DNA of 64,000 nt from Nonomuraea jabiensis (GTDB taxonomy: Bacteria > Actinomycetota > Actinomycetes > Streptosporangiales > Streptosporangiaceae): assembly GCF_014204795.1 (NCBI RefSeq), contig NZ_JACHMB010000001.1:4464001-4528000 (forward strand), in the 5' to 3' direction. Below, piece by piece: positions 16,322 to 26,229 of the stretch. The notes beneath the pieces were generated by a model. It was given only the letters and a program-made list of their open reading frames with translations. It searched no databases and was not told the origin of the DNA. Positions within the stretch are counted from its first letter, which is position 1; each line of letters opens with the position of its first letter. The position numbers and the translations under genes were made by a program.

Positions 16322-16960
16322 TTACTGGAGGGCGGACTGCATCTGCTGCATGCGGCGGATCTCGGCGGCCTGGGTCACGCTGACGTCACTGGCCAGCTCC
16401 TCGACCCGGATGTGCGAGCCGCTCGTCAGCACCTGCTCCGACATCTTGATCGCCCCGAGATGGTGGTTGATCATGAGCTCCAGGAACATCCGGTCGAAGT
16501 CCTTGCCCTTGGCCGCCTTCAGGGCCTCCATCTGGGCGGGCGTGGCCATCCCCGGCATGCCCTCGTGCGCGGCGTGGTGGTCGGGCACCGTCTGCTGCTG
16601 CTCCCGCAGCCACGTCGTCATGAACTGGATCTCCGGCCCCTGGGCGTCCTTGATCCGGCTCGCCAGGCTCTTCAGCTGGGCCGAGTCGGCCCGGCTGGGC
16701 GCGAGGAGCGACATGTCCAGGGCCTGGCGGTGGTGGACGACCATGTCCTGGACGTACTTGATGTCGGACGCGTTGGCCGTGGCCGAGGGGACGGCGGTGG
16801 CGGCCTCGCTCGGCGACAGCGTCTTGGCCTGCTCCCCGGGGCGGCCGGGAGCGATCACGGGCGCGGTCGAGTCGGCCCGTGGAGCCGGCGGCGGGGAGGA
16901 GGAGGTGCAGCCGGAGAGGGCAACGACCGTGCCCATGACGACAATGAGCGCGGCGCGCAC
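16322..16960 (-). CDS. DUF305 lipoprotein
   Basis: 212 residues. A lipobox (VVALSGC, C18) marks a lipid-anchored exported protein. Two DUF305 halves follow: DIKYVQDMVVHHRQALDMS and FDRMFLELMINHHLGAIKMS, each with the paired histidines of this ferritin-like helical family, which is often encoded with copper-handling proteins. The linker HHAAHEGMPGM is also His/Met-rich, consistent with metal binding. GTG at 16960 lies six bases after GGGAGG; the ORF opens two codons earlier at a TTG. It diverges from the LVIVD genes over 169 bases. Confidence 0.85.
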   Translation of the reverse strand: MRAALIVVMGTVVALSGCTSSSPPPAPRADSTAPVIAPGRPGEQAKTLSPSEAATAVPSATANASDIKYVQDMVVHHRQALDMSLLAPSRADSAQLKSLASRIKDAQGPEIQFMTTWLREQQQTVPDHHAAHEGMPGMATPAQMEALKAAKGKDFDRMFLELMINHHLGAIKMSEQVLTSGSHIRVEELASDVSVTQAAEIRRMQQMQSALQ

Positions 16961-17129
16961 CCACAACCTCCCTGACTGACTCGGACGAGAATGCGCACTC
17001 TAGGTCATAAGTGGACAAATTAAAAGAGGGTGAACAGGAACAAAATTTGACAGGTTGTCGGCTTGGCCAGTCGAGGGGGGACCGGCGAGGATGGCGTAGA
17101 TTTATGCCCCCTTTATAGGAGGATTGCGA

Positions 17130-18518
17130 GTGTTCTCCCTCCGCAGGGCCCTCACCCTGGTCACGGCGGTCGCGGCGATGGCCGGCACCGTCTTACCGGC
17201 TCAGGCCGCGGACGTTCCGGCTCCTGGCGAGATCGTCATGAGTCCCAACATCCAGCACGTCACCAACGTGCCCAAGCCCGAGGCCCTGGCCGACATCCAC
17301 ACGGACATGGCCTTCCAGGGCGACTACGCCTACGTCGGCAACTACTACGGCTTCTCGATCTACGACATCAAGCGCCCGAAGCGGACCTCGCTGGTGAGCT
17401 CGGTCGTCTGCCCAGGTGGCCAGATGGACATGTCCGTCTACGGCAACCTGCTCTTCGGCTCCGTCGACTCCTCCCGCAACGACGACTCGTGCAACAGCAC
17501 CTCGCAGCCCGCGTCGGTCAAGGAGTCGTGGGAGGGCATCCGCATCTTCGACGTCTCCGACAAGGCCAACCCGAAGTACATCAAGTCGGTCGAGACCAAC
17601 TGCGGCTCCCACACCAACACGCTGGTGCCTGACCGCAAGGGCGAGAACGTCTACATCTACGTCTCCTCCTACAGCCCGAACGCCTCGTTCCCCGACTGCC
17701 AGCCGCCCCATGACCTGATCTCGATCATCAAGGTGCCGCTGAGCGACCCGACGGCCGCGACCGTGATCGCGACGCCGAACCTCTTCCCCGACGGCGGCTA
17801 CGGCGGCGTCTCGCAGCCCTACCCGAACGGGAAGTCCGCCACCACCGGCTGCCACGACATCACGGCCTACCCGGAGAAGGGCATCGCCGCCGGCGCCTGC
17901 ATGGGTGACGGCATCCTGCTCGACATCCGCAACCCCGAGCAGCCCAAGGTCACCGCGACCGTGCGCGACGAGACGAACTTCGCGTTCTGGCACTCGGCCA
18001 CGTTCAACAACGACGGCACGAAGGTCATCTTCACCGACGAGCTCGGTGGCGGGACCAGGGCGACCTGCAACGAGGCCATCGGCCCGAACCGGGGCGCCAA
18101 CGCGTACTACGACATCGTGAACGGGCAGCTCCAGTTCAGGAGCTACTTCAAGATCTCGCGCCACCAGGCCGACACCGAGAACTGCGTGGCCCACAACGGC
18201 TCGCTGATCCCGGTCAAGGGCCGCGACATCATGGTGCAGGCGTGGTACCAGGGCGGGATCTCGGTGGTGGACTTCACCGACTCGGCCCACCCGCAGGAGA
18301 TCGCGTTCTTCGAGCGCGGTCCGGACAACACCGCGCCGGCGCTCAGCGGCGGCTTCTGGTCCGCCTACTACTACAACGGCTACATCTACGGGTCCGACTT
18401 CAACCTGGGCCTGGACGTTCTGAAGATCAACGACTGGCGTACGAACCGGGCGAACGGCGTCAAGATGCGCTCACTCAACGCGCAGACCCAGACGTCGTAT
18501 CCCGAACACGGCCACTAA
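17130..18518 (+). CDS. Secreted LVIVD-repeat protein 1
   Basis: 462 residues. A Sec signal peptide (RRALTLVTAVAAMAGTVLPAQAA) is cut after about residue 27. The mature part shows LVIVD-type beta-propeller blades (GFSIYDIKRPK, IRIFDVSDKANPKYI, ISVVDFTDSAHPQEIAFF) and many paired cysteines suited to disulfides. Function unknown; the fold suggests a binding or structural surface protein. GTG at 17130 is seven bases after a perfect AGGAGG; a TTG two codons earlier is the alternative. A terminator follows, then a close paralogue. Confidence 0.82.
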   Translation: MFSLRRALTLVTAVAAMAGTVLPAQAADVPAPGEIVMSPNIQHVTNVPKPEALADIHTDMAFQGDYAYVGNYYGFSIYDIKRPKRTSLVSSVVCPGGQMDMSVYGNLLFGSVDSSRNDDSCNSTSQPASVKESWEGIRIFDVSDKANPKYIKSVETNCGSHTNTLVPDRKGENVYIYVSSYSPNASFPDCQPPHDLISIIKVPLSDPTAATVIATPNLFPDGGYGGVSQPYPNGKSATTGCHDITAYPEKGIAAGACMGDGILLDIRNPEQPKVTATVRDETNFAFWHSATFNNDGTKVIFTDELGGGTRATCNEAIGPNRGANAYYDIVNGQLQFRSYFKISRHQADTENCVAHNGSLIPVKGRDIMVQAWYQGGISVVDFTDSAHPQEIAFFERGPDNTAPALSGGFWSAYYYNGYIYGSDFNLGLDVLKINDWRTNRANGVKMRSLNAQTQTSYPEHGH

Positions 18519-18527
18519 CCCCCAGGC

Positions 18528-18562
18528 GGCGAGGGCCCCGACCGGGCCCTCGCCGTTTTCAC
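18528..18562 (+). terminator. Rho-independent terminator between LVIVD genes
   Basis: GGCGAGGGCCC (18528-18538) pairs with GGGCCCTCGCC (18544-18554), an 11-bp stem with a five-base loop, followed by GTTTTC. It would end transcripts of the first LVIVD gene or reduce read-through into the second. Confidence 0.85.
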
Positions 18563-18594
18563 TTATCCCGACATATGCGATAAGGAGTCTCGGA

Positions 18595-19968
18595 GTGTTC
18601 AATCCGCGCCGTGCCCTCGTCATGGCCGCGGCCGCCGTCGCGTTAGCGCTGACGAGCCTGCCCGCCCTGGCCGCCGACATCCCACCGGCCGACACCGTGG
18701 TCACCAGCCCCAACGTGAGCCACGTCCTGAACATCCCCAAGCCCGCCCCGATCGCCGGCACCATCAACACCGACATCGCCTTCCAGGGCGACTACGCCTA
18801 CGTCGGCAACTACGGCGGCTTCTCGATCTACGACATCAGCAACCCCAAGAAGGCCAGGCCCGTCAGCTCGGTCGTCTGCCCCGGCTCCCAGATGGACGTC
18901 AGCGTCTACGGCGACCTGCTGTTCACCGCCGTGGACTCCTCGCGCAGCGACGACTCGTGCAACAGCACGGCGCTGACCGCCGACCACAAGGAGGCCTGGG
19001 AAGGCGTCCGGATCTTCGACGTCTCCGACAAGGCCAACCCGAAGTACATCAAGTCGGTCGAGACCAACTGCGGCTCCCACACCCTGACCCTGGTGCCGGG
19101 CAAGGGCCGCGACCGGAACAAGAACGTCTACATCTACGTCTCGTCCTACAACCCGAACGCCACGTTCCCCGACTGCCTGCCGCCGCACGACAAGCTGTCG
19201 ATCATCAAGGTGCCGCTCAGGAACCCGACGGCCGCGGCGGTCGCGGCCACCCCGGTGGTCTTCCCCGACGGCGGCAACGAGACCCAGCCCGGCCTGCTCC
19301 TGCCGACCAGCGGCTGCCACGACATCACCGCCTACGCCGAGAAGGACATCGCGGCGGGCGCGTGCATGGGTGACGGCGTGCTGTTCGACATCTCGGACCG
19401 GCTGAACCCGAAGGTCACGGCCAGGACCACGGACCCGAACTTCGCGTTCTGGCACTCGGCCACCTTCAGCAACGACGCCAGGAAGGTCGTCTTCACCGAC
19501 GAGCTCGGCGGCGGCGGCGGGGCCACCTGCAACGAGGCCACCGGGCCGAACCGCGGCGCGGACGCGATCTACGACATCTCGAACGGGCAGTTCACGTTCA
19601 AGAGCTACTTCAAGATCCCGCGCTACCAGGCCGACAGCGAGAACTGCGTCGCGCACAACGGCTCGCTGATCCCCGTCAAGGGCCGGGACATCATGGTCCA
19701 GGCCTGGTACATGGGCGGGCTGTCGGTGTGGGACTTCACCGACGCGGCCAACCCGAAGGAGATCGGCTACTTCGAGCGCGGCCCGCGCTCGGCCGGCGGT
19801 GGCGGCGGCATCTGGTCCGCCTACTACTACAACGGCTACATCTACGCGGCCGACTTCCACGAGGGCCTCGACGTCGTCAAGGTCACCGACCCGCTGACGA
19901 ACAACGCCAGGCACGTCCGTACCGACCGGTTGAACGTGCAGACGCAGGAGTCGTACCGCAACTGGTGA
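18595..19968 (+). CDS. Secreted LVIVD-repeat protein 2 (tandem paralogue)
   Basis: 457 residues with the same plan as its neighbour: signal peptide ending SLPALAA, then LVIVD blades (GFSIYDISNPK, VRIFDVSDKANPKYI, LSVWDFTDAANPKEIGYF). The block IFDVSDKANPKYIKSVE is identical in both proteins, and the DNA there is identical over 72 bases. GTG at 18595 follows AAGGAGTCTCGGA. It is probably a duplicate kept for dosage or for a second ligand; some differences lie in loops, such as KGRDRNKN after residue 165. Confidence 0.82.
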   Translation: MFNPRRALVMAAAAVALALTSLPALAADIPPADTVVTSPNVSHVLNIPKPAPIAGTINTDIAFQGDYAYVGNYGGFSIYDISNPKKARPVSSVVCPGSQMDVSVYGDLLFTAVDSSRSDDSCNSTALTADHKEAWEGVRIFDVSDKANPKYIKSVETNCGSHTLTLVPGKGRDRNKNVYIYVSSYNPNATFPDCLPPHDKLSIIKVPLRNPTAAAVAATPVVFPDGGNETQPGLLLPTSGCHDITAYAEKDIAAGACMGDGVLFDISDRLNPKVTARTTDPNFAFWHSATFSNDARKVVFTDELGGGGGATCNEATGPNRGADAIYDISNGQFTFKSYFKIPRYQADSENCVAHNGSLIPVKGRDIMVQAWYMGGLSVWDFTDAANPKEIGYFERGPRSAGGGGGIWSAYYYNGYIYAADFHEGLDVVKVTDPLTNNARHVRTDRLNVQTQESYRNW

Positions 19969-19986
19969 CGATCCTCTGCGCCGCTC

Positions 19987-20092
19987 TCACTGCGGCGGCG
20001 CGAACCCGCCGCTGGTCGCGTATTCTCGCGGGGACTTCGTCACCACGGTTGCCGTAGGTGCGGAACGTTCACTGCGGCGGCGCGAACCCGCC
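19987..20092. repeat. 24-bp direct repeat at the RDD gene 3' end
   Basis: The 24 bases at 19987-20010 recur exactly at 20069-20092. The second copy is the last seven codons plus stop of the RDD gene (GGFAPPQ), so the first looks like a small duplication of that terminus between convergent genes. Confidence 0.7.
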
Positions 20093-20971
20093 CGGAGTCG
20101 CCTTAGGCGGCTCCGGTGCGGGGGGCCGGGGCTGGTACGGGCCCGGCTGCTGGTAGGGAGCCGGGGGCTGGGGCTGGTACGGACCCGGGTGCGCGTAGGG
20201 GGCCTGGGGCGGGCGGCCGTTGGCGGCGCGTTGCGCGAAACGTACCTGCTCCCTCCTGCGGCGCTCGGCCAGGACGGCGCTCAGGTACGCGTGCGGCGGC
20301 ACCCCGGCGGGCGCCGCGGGCGAGACGAAGGACGCCGTCTGGGTGGCGATCCGCACCCCCATCTCATGCTGGACCTGCGGCGACAGGTCGTGCCACCGCG
20401 ACAGGTACTGCCGGGCCGCCTGCGCCACCTCGTCGGGGAGCTGGGAGAGCTCCAGCGTCGCAGCCCAGGCCGCCAGCGGCGGCGGCATCACGATGAGCTG
20501 CCCGGAGTCGCGCGGCGCCCGGTCGGAGATCACGATGGTGCCGGCGAAGACGTCGCCGAGCCGCTTGCCCCGCTGCGAGACCAGCGACGCGATCAGCGCG
20601 GGCGCCCCGGAGAGCATCCAGAACTCCACCACCCCGGCCAGGCCCCGGAACAGCGCCTGCCTGAAGCGTTCGGGGCTGCCGTCGTCGCTGACCACCCGGA
20701 GCCCGAGCGCGAGCTTGCCGAGGGTGCGCCCCCTGGTCAGCGACTCGAAGATCACGGGGTAGCCGACCAGCACCAGCACCACGAACACGATCATCGCGGC
20801 CCCGAACATGGCCGCGTCCGAGATGACCGAGAACGCGCCTAAGATCGCATAGGCGGCGATCAGCACCGTGAACTGCACGGCCATGTCGATGACGATCGCC
20901 AGCGCGCGCGAGGGCATCTGGGCGATCCGCACTTCGACGACGACCGCGTCGCCGGTCACAACCTCAGACAT
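20069..20971 (-). CDS. RDD family membrane protein
   Basis: 300 residues. The RDD domain fills the first ~150 (MPSRALAIVIDMAVQFTVLI with the conserved Arg and Asp, later GRTLGKLALGLRVVSDDGSP and GKRLGDVFAGTIVI), with about three to four membrane helices. A cytosolic part and a Pro/Gln/Tyr-rich tail (HPGPYQPQPPAPYQQPG) follow. Role unknown; RDD proteins are sometimes linked to Na+ or osmotic tolerance. It diverges from the SpoIIM-family gene, an arrangement I recall as recurrent in actinobacteria next to MoxR/DUF58 operons. Confidence 0.88.
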   Translation of the reverse strand: MSEVVTGDAVVVEVRIAQMPSRALAIVIDMAVQFTVLIAAYAILGAFSVISDAAMFGAAMIVFVVLVLVGYPVIFESLTRGRTLGKLALGLRVVSDDGSPERFRQALFRGLAGVVEFWMLSGAPALIASLVSQRGKRLGDVFAGTIVISDRAPRDSGQLIVMPPPLAAWAATLELSQLPDEVAQAARQYLSRWHDLSPQVQHEMGVRIATQTASFVSPAAPAGVPPHAYLSAVLAERRRREQVRFAQRAANGRPPQAPYAHPGPYQPQPPAPYQQPGPYQPRPPAPEPPKATPGGFAPPQ

Positions 20972-21022
20972 ATGTGGAGCCTAACGGCTATGTACCGGTG
21001 TTTGAGCGGCCAGAATGTTCGG

Positions 21023-22015
21023 GTGGACATCGATGCGTTCGTCACAGCTCACCGCCCCGTGTGGGACCGGCTCGATCACCTGGTCAAGCGCCGCTCGTCG
21101 CTGACGGGTGCCGAGGTGGACGAGCTGGTGGACCTCTACCAACGCGTGTCCACCCATCTGTCCATCGTGCGCTCCTCGTCCGGGGACGCGATGCTGACCG
21201 GGCGGCTGTCGGCGCTCGTGGCGCGGGCCAGGTCGGCGGTGACCGGGGCGCACACGCCCGCCTGGCGGGAACTGGTGAGGTTCTTCACGGTGTCGTTCCC
21301 CGTGGTGGCCTACCGGGCGCGGTGGTGGTGGCTGGGGAGCACGGTGGCGTTCGTGGCGGTCGCGTGGGTGATGGGCGCCTGGGTGGCGGCCAACCCCGAC
21401 GTCCAGGCAACGATCGGCTCGCCGGACGAGATCGCCCAGCTCGTCGACCACGACTTCGCCGACTACTACTCCGAGCACCCGGCCGCCTCCTTCGCCAGCC
21501 AGGTGTGGACGAACAACGCGTGGGTCGCCGCCCAGACGATCATCTACTCGGTGCTGCTCGGCCTGCCGATCCCGTACGTGCTCTACAGCAACGCCGCGAA
21601 CGTCGGCATCTCCGGCGGCCTCATGGCCTCCCGCGACAAGCTGGACATCTTCTTCGGCCTGATCATGCCGCACGGGCTGCTGGAGCTGACCGCCGTGTTC
21701 CTGGCGGCGGCGGTCGGGTTGCGCCTGGGCTGGACGGTCATCGACCCGGGGCCGCGCCGGCGGACGGAGGCCCTGGCCGAGCAGGGCCGGGCGGTGATGA
21801 GCGTGGCGCTGGGGCTGGTCGTGGTGCTGTTCGTGTCGGGCCTGATCGAGGCGTTCGTCACGCCCTCCGGGCTGCCGACGTGGGCGCGCGTGGGCATCGG
21901 CGCGCTCGCGGAGGCGGCCTTCCTGCTGTACGTGATCGCCTTCGGCCGCCGCGCCCTGCGCCAGAACGAGACCGGCGACCTCGAGCGCGCCCCGGACGTC
22001 GCCCCGACGGCCTGA
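21023..22015 (+). CDS. Stage II sporulation protein M family
   Basis: 330 residues. The soluble N-terminus (VDIDAFVTAHRPVWDRLDHL) is typical of the actinobacterial SpoIIM family and fixes the start at GTG 21023, not the longer frame from 20972. About five to six membrane helices follow, including NAANVGISGGLMAS and the conserved GLIMPHGLLELTAVFLA. In Bacillus, SpoIIM works with SpoIID/P in peptidoglycan remodelling during engulfment; here a membrane-envelope role is inferred. It converges with the DUF58 gene, 15 bases apart. Confidence 0.87.
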   Translation: MDIDAFVTAHRPVWDRLDHLVKRRSSLTGAEVDELVDLYQRVSTHLSIVRSSSGDAMLTGRLSALVARARSAVTGAHTPAWRELVRFFTVSFPVVAYRARWWWLGSTVAFVAVAWVMGAWVAANPDVQATIGSPDEIAQLVDHDFADYYSEHPAASFASQVWTNNAWVAAQTIIYSVLLGLPIPYVLYSNAANVGISGGLMASRDKLDIFFGLIMPHGLLELTAVFLAAAVGLRLGWTVIDPGPRRRTEALAEQGRAVMSVALGLVVVLFVSGLIEAFVTPSGLPTWARVGIGALAEAAFLLYVIAFGRRALRQNETGDLERAPDVAPTA

Positions 22016-22030
22016 CCCCCGGTTCGGGCC

Positions 22031-23403
22031 CTACAGCCGCCCGGCCGCCTTCAGGGCCAGGTACGCGTCCGCGAGCGCGGGGGCGATGTCCTCCGGAGGC
22101 GCGTCCACGACCTCCACCCCGTGCCGCCGCAGCCGGGCCGTGATGCGCCGGCGTTCGAGCTGGGCGTGCTCGGCCGCCGCCGCGTCGTACACCTCCTCGG
22201 CCGACGCCCGGCGTCCCGCCATGGCCGCGACCCGGGGGTCCGACACCCCGGCCACCAGCACCAGGTGGCGCGAGGAGAGCTGGGAGAGCACCGGCATGAG
22301 CCCTTCGTCCAGGGCCGCCCCGTTGAGGTCGGTGAGGAGCACGACCAGGCAGCGCCGCTTGGCCCGCGACAGGACGGCCGCCACCATGCCCTGCGAGTCG
22401 GCCTCGATCAGCTCCGCCTCGATCGGCGCCATCACGTTGACCAGCGACGACAGCAGCTCGGTGCGTGACGCCCCGCTCACCCAGGCGCGCACCGCCCGGT
22501 CGTAGGCGAGGAAGTCGACCTGGTCACCGGCCCTGGCCGCCAGCGCGGCCAGTAGCAGCGCGGCGTCCATCGACCAGTCGAGCCGCGGCCAGCCGGGCGC
22601 CGGGCGCGGGTCCGGCCGTACCAGCAGGCCGCCGCCGCCCGCGGTGGCACCGGCCATGGGGATGGGCGCGTCGCCCACCCGGCCCGCCGAGGTGCGGCCG
22701 GTGTCGAGCACGATCAGCACGCGGCGGTCGCGTTCCGGCCGCCAGGTGCGCACGACCACGTCGTGGCGGCGCGCCGTGGCCCGCCAGTCGATGGAGCGCA
22801 CGTCGTCGCCCACCACGTACTCCCGCAGCGAGTCGAACTCCGTCCCCTGCCCGCGCACCAGCGCCGGATGCTGGCCGTCCAGCTCGCGCAGCCGGGCCAG
22901 CCTGGACGGCAGGTGCTTGCGCGACAGGAACGGCGGCAGCACGCGTACCGACCACGGCGCCTGGTGGCTGCCCTGGCGGGCGGCCAGGCCCAGCGGCCCG
23001 AGCGAGCGCACCGTGACCGCCACGGACGAGCGGTCGCCGCGCCTGGTCGGGGCGAGCGTCACGACGATCTTGCGGCGCTCGCCCTTGGGCACGTTGAGGT
23101 CGGCGACGCGCGGCGTGGCGCCCGCCGACGGCGGCCAGGCGTCCCTTAGCACGCCGCGCACCCGCCTGGAGCCGGGGTTCTCGACGATCAGCTCGACCGT
23201 GGCCCGCTGGCCGAGCCGTACGAGCGTGTCGCCGGAACGGTGGAACCTCAGTGGACGTACGGCTCCGGCGAACACCAGGTCCACCACGATCGCGGCGGCC
23301 AGCAGCAGGCAGACCCCGGCCAGCGCGGCCCCGGGCTGCGGCGCCAGCAGCACCACGACGATCCCGATCGCCGCGACCAGCCCGGCCCGTCCCGTGAGAG
23401 CCA

Positions 23404-23404
<1 letters not shown>
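22031..23404 (-). CDS. DUF58 domain protein
   Basis: 457 residues. Two N-terminal membrane helices (about 5-45) and a beta-sandwich segment precede the DUF58 core EFDSLREYVVGDDVRSIDWRA (split over 20), followed by a von Willebrand-like domain (VLIVLDTGRTS). DUF58 proteins pair with MoxR ATPases as chaperone-like systems for other factors. Its ATG overlaps the MoxR stop by one base (TGATG), so the two are coupled. Last gene of a five-gene minus-strand operon. Confidence 0.9.
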
Positions 23405-24373
<969 letters not shown>

Positions 24374-24384
<11 letters not shown>

Positions 24385-25549
24385 TGACCTGCCTTTCGAT
24401 GAAGTCCAAATATCCGGCCAACCCGACGAGCCCGGCGTCGTCCACCGGCGGTGGCCCGTAGAGCGCCGCGCCGACCTGGTGGGCGTCCTGGCCGGTGCGG
24501 GCGGCGAGCGCCGCGACGACCTCGTTCGGCCCGGCCCCCGATCCGAGCCCCAGCCTGGGAGTGAGCCGGTCGACGGCGCCCGCGCGCAGCGACTCCGCCG
24601 CCCGCTGCCGCGCGCGCCTGGCCCGGTAGAGCCTGCCGCGGCCCTCGACGGTCTCGGCCGCGCGCACGACGACGGGCAGCTTCTCCGTCACCACCGGGCC
24701 CAGCCGCCTGCCCCGCCAGAACGCCGTGACGGCCAGTGCGATGAGGGACATGTAGACGGTCCAGCGGATGCTCTCGGGCATGAGGTCGTACATCGACTTG
24801 CCCCGCTCGCCCGGCAGCTCGGTGACGGGCGGGGTCGCGGGGCGGACCAGCCAGGTCACGGGCCTGCCGGTGCCGATCAGGTTGAGCGCGAGCGCGGCGT
24901 TGCCGTCCTCGGCCAGGCGCTGGTTGGTCAGGAAGCCGCCGTCGCCGACGACCGTGGTGACGCCGCCCGCCTGCGGGAAGCTGACCAGCGTGTATCCGTC
25001 GCCGGCCGGGTAGCAGCCGGTGGCCCCGGTGGGGCCCCGGAAGACGGCGCCGCCCAGGTAGGCGCTGCCCGCGGCCGTGGCGGCGGGCAGCGAGCACTCG
25101 GGCTCGCGCGAGCGCGTGCGCGCCGGGGCCGGCTCGGTGCGCACGCCGGGGGCCAGGACGTCGAGGCCGGGGAGGTCGCCGACGATCAGCCGGTCGCCCT
25201 GGATCCGGGTCAGGCTGTACTCATCGAAGTACGACATGTCGGTGATCAGCAGCAGCCGGTTGCCGGTCGTGGCCTTGGCGGCGGCGGCTTCCACGGAGTC
25301 GACCCGGTCCACCGTGACGCCCCGGGACCTGAGCACCTCGGCCAGCGCCTTGGAGCCCGCCAGCGTGGTGTCGTCGGGGTCCAGCGCCCGCGACGGGCCC
25401 GACTCCGGGCCGAACAGGACGCCCGCGACCGAGACGAGCACGATGACGAGGCCGAGCAGGACGATGATCCGGCTGCCGCGCCAGGTGGAGCGCGCGGTGG
25501 GCGAGGTCGGGTAGGACGCGTCGCCCGCGGGCCGCGTGAGGACGCTCAT
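24374..25549 (-). CDS. DUF4350 domain protein
   Basis: 391 residues. One helix near residues 26-46, then an extracytoplasmic DUF4350 domain (ALDPDDTTLAGSKALAEVLR, TTVVGDGGFLTNQRLAEDGN), a second helix (WTVYMSLIALAVTAFWRGRR, about 268-287), and a cytosolic tail. Standard partner of MoxR/DUF58/DUF4129 operons; no enzymatic role is known. The start overlaps the DUF4129 stop by four bases (ATGA). Confidence 0.88.
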
Positions 25550-26229
25550 GCCGGCCCACCTGCCCCGGGCCGCTCGCCCGGGGCCGCGCCGACCGGGGTC
25601 CAGGCCGTGGCCGCCGCGCCGGCCCCGACCGGGACCGGGCGGGCCTGGCGGAGCTGCTCGTCCAGGCCGGCCATCTCCTCGTACGCCTCCCGCGTGCCCG
25701 GCACCCCGCCGTAGGTCACGTCGTCGAACGACCGGGCGGCCGCCGCCAGCCTCGTGGCGAAGCCGGGCAGCGACAGGGCCGCCTCGCTGGTCAGCTCGTC
25801 GGCCGTGCGCCCCGGCATGCCGTCGACGAGCGCGCGTTCCTCCAGGTCACGGGCGATGGCGCGGAGCCGTTCGCGGATGGCCTCGCTCCAGCGCTGCTCG
25901 GCGGCCAGCCCGGCGGACGCCGCCCGGTGCTCGGCCGCCGTCATCACCCGCTCCCCGAACAGCCCGCCCACGGCGAGCGCGTTCTTGCGGCTGGCCCTGC
26001 GGAGCTGCCACGAGATCAGCGCGATCAGCGTGAGGATGACCAGCACGATGAGCACGGAGGCGATGACCCCTCCGGCGGGGCCCCCGCCCGCGGCCGTGTT
26101 GACCAGGTCGCCGAGGAACTGCATGACCCGCCGGTAGACCAGGTCGAGCAGGGACTCCTTCTCGTATGCAGGCTTGAGGAGCTCCTCCGCGGCCCGGCGC
26201 GCGGCCTCCTCCCTGTCGATCGGGCTCAC
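25546..26229 (-). CDS. DUF4129 domain protein
   Basis: 227 residues. A soluble N-terminus (SPIDREEAARRAAEELL) leads into one membrane helix (VIASVLIVLVILTLIALISW, about 60-79) and the C-terminal DUF4129 domain (WSEAIRERLRAIARDLEERA, PGRTADELTSEAA). Related domains occur at the end of transglutaminase-like TgpA proteins. GTG at 26229 overlaps the upstream stop as GTGA. A much longer frame seen in this register upstream is the shadow of the next gene, not a fusion. Confidence 0.88.
   Translation of the reverse strand: MSPIDREEAARRAAEELLKPAYEKESLLDLVYRRVMQFLGDLVNTAAGGGPAGGVIASVLIVLVILTLIALISWQLRRASRKNALAVGGLFGERVMTAAEHRAASAGLAAEQRWSEAIRERLRAIARDLEERALVDGMPGRTADELTSEAALSLPGFATRLAAAARSFDDVTYGGVPGTREAYEEMAGLDEQLRQARPVPVGAGAAATAWTPVGAAPGERPGAGGPA

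Noticed and set aside
17047..17052. TTGACA as a -35 box before the LVIVD genes
   Set aside because: No acceptable -10 hexamer occurs at 16-19 bases from it.
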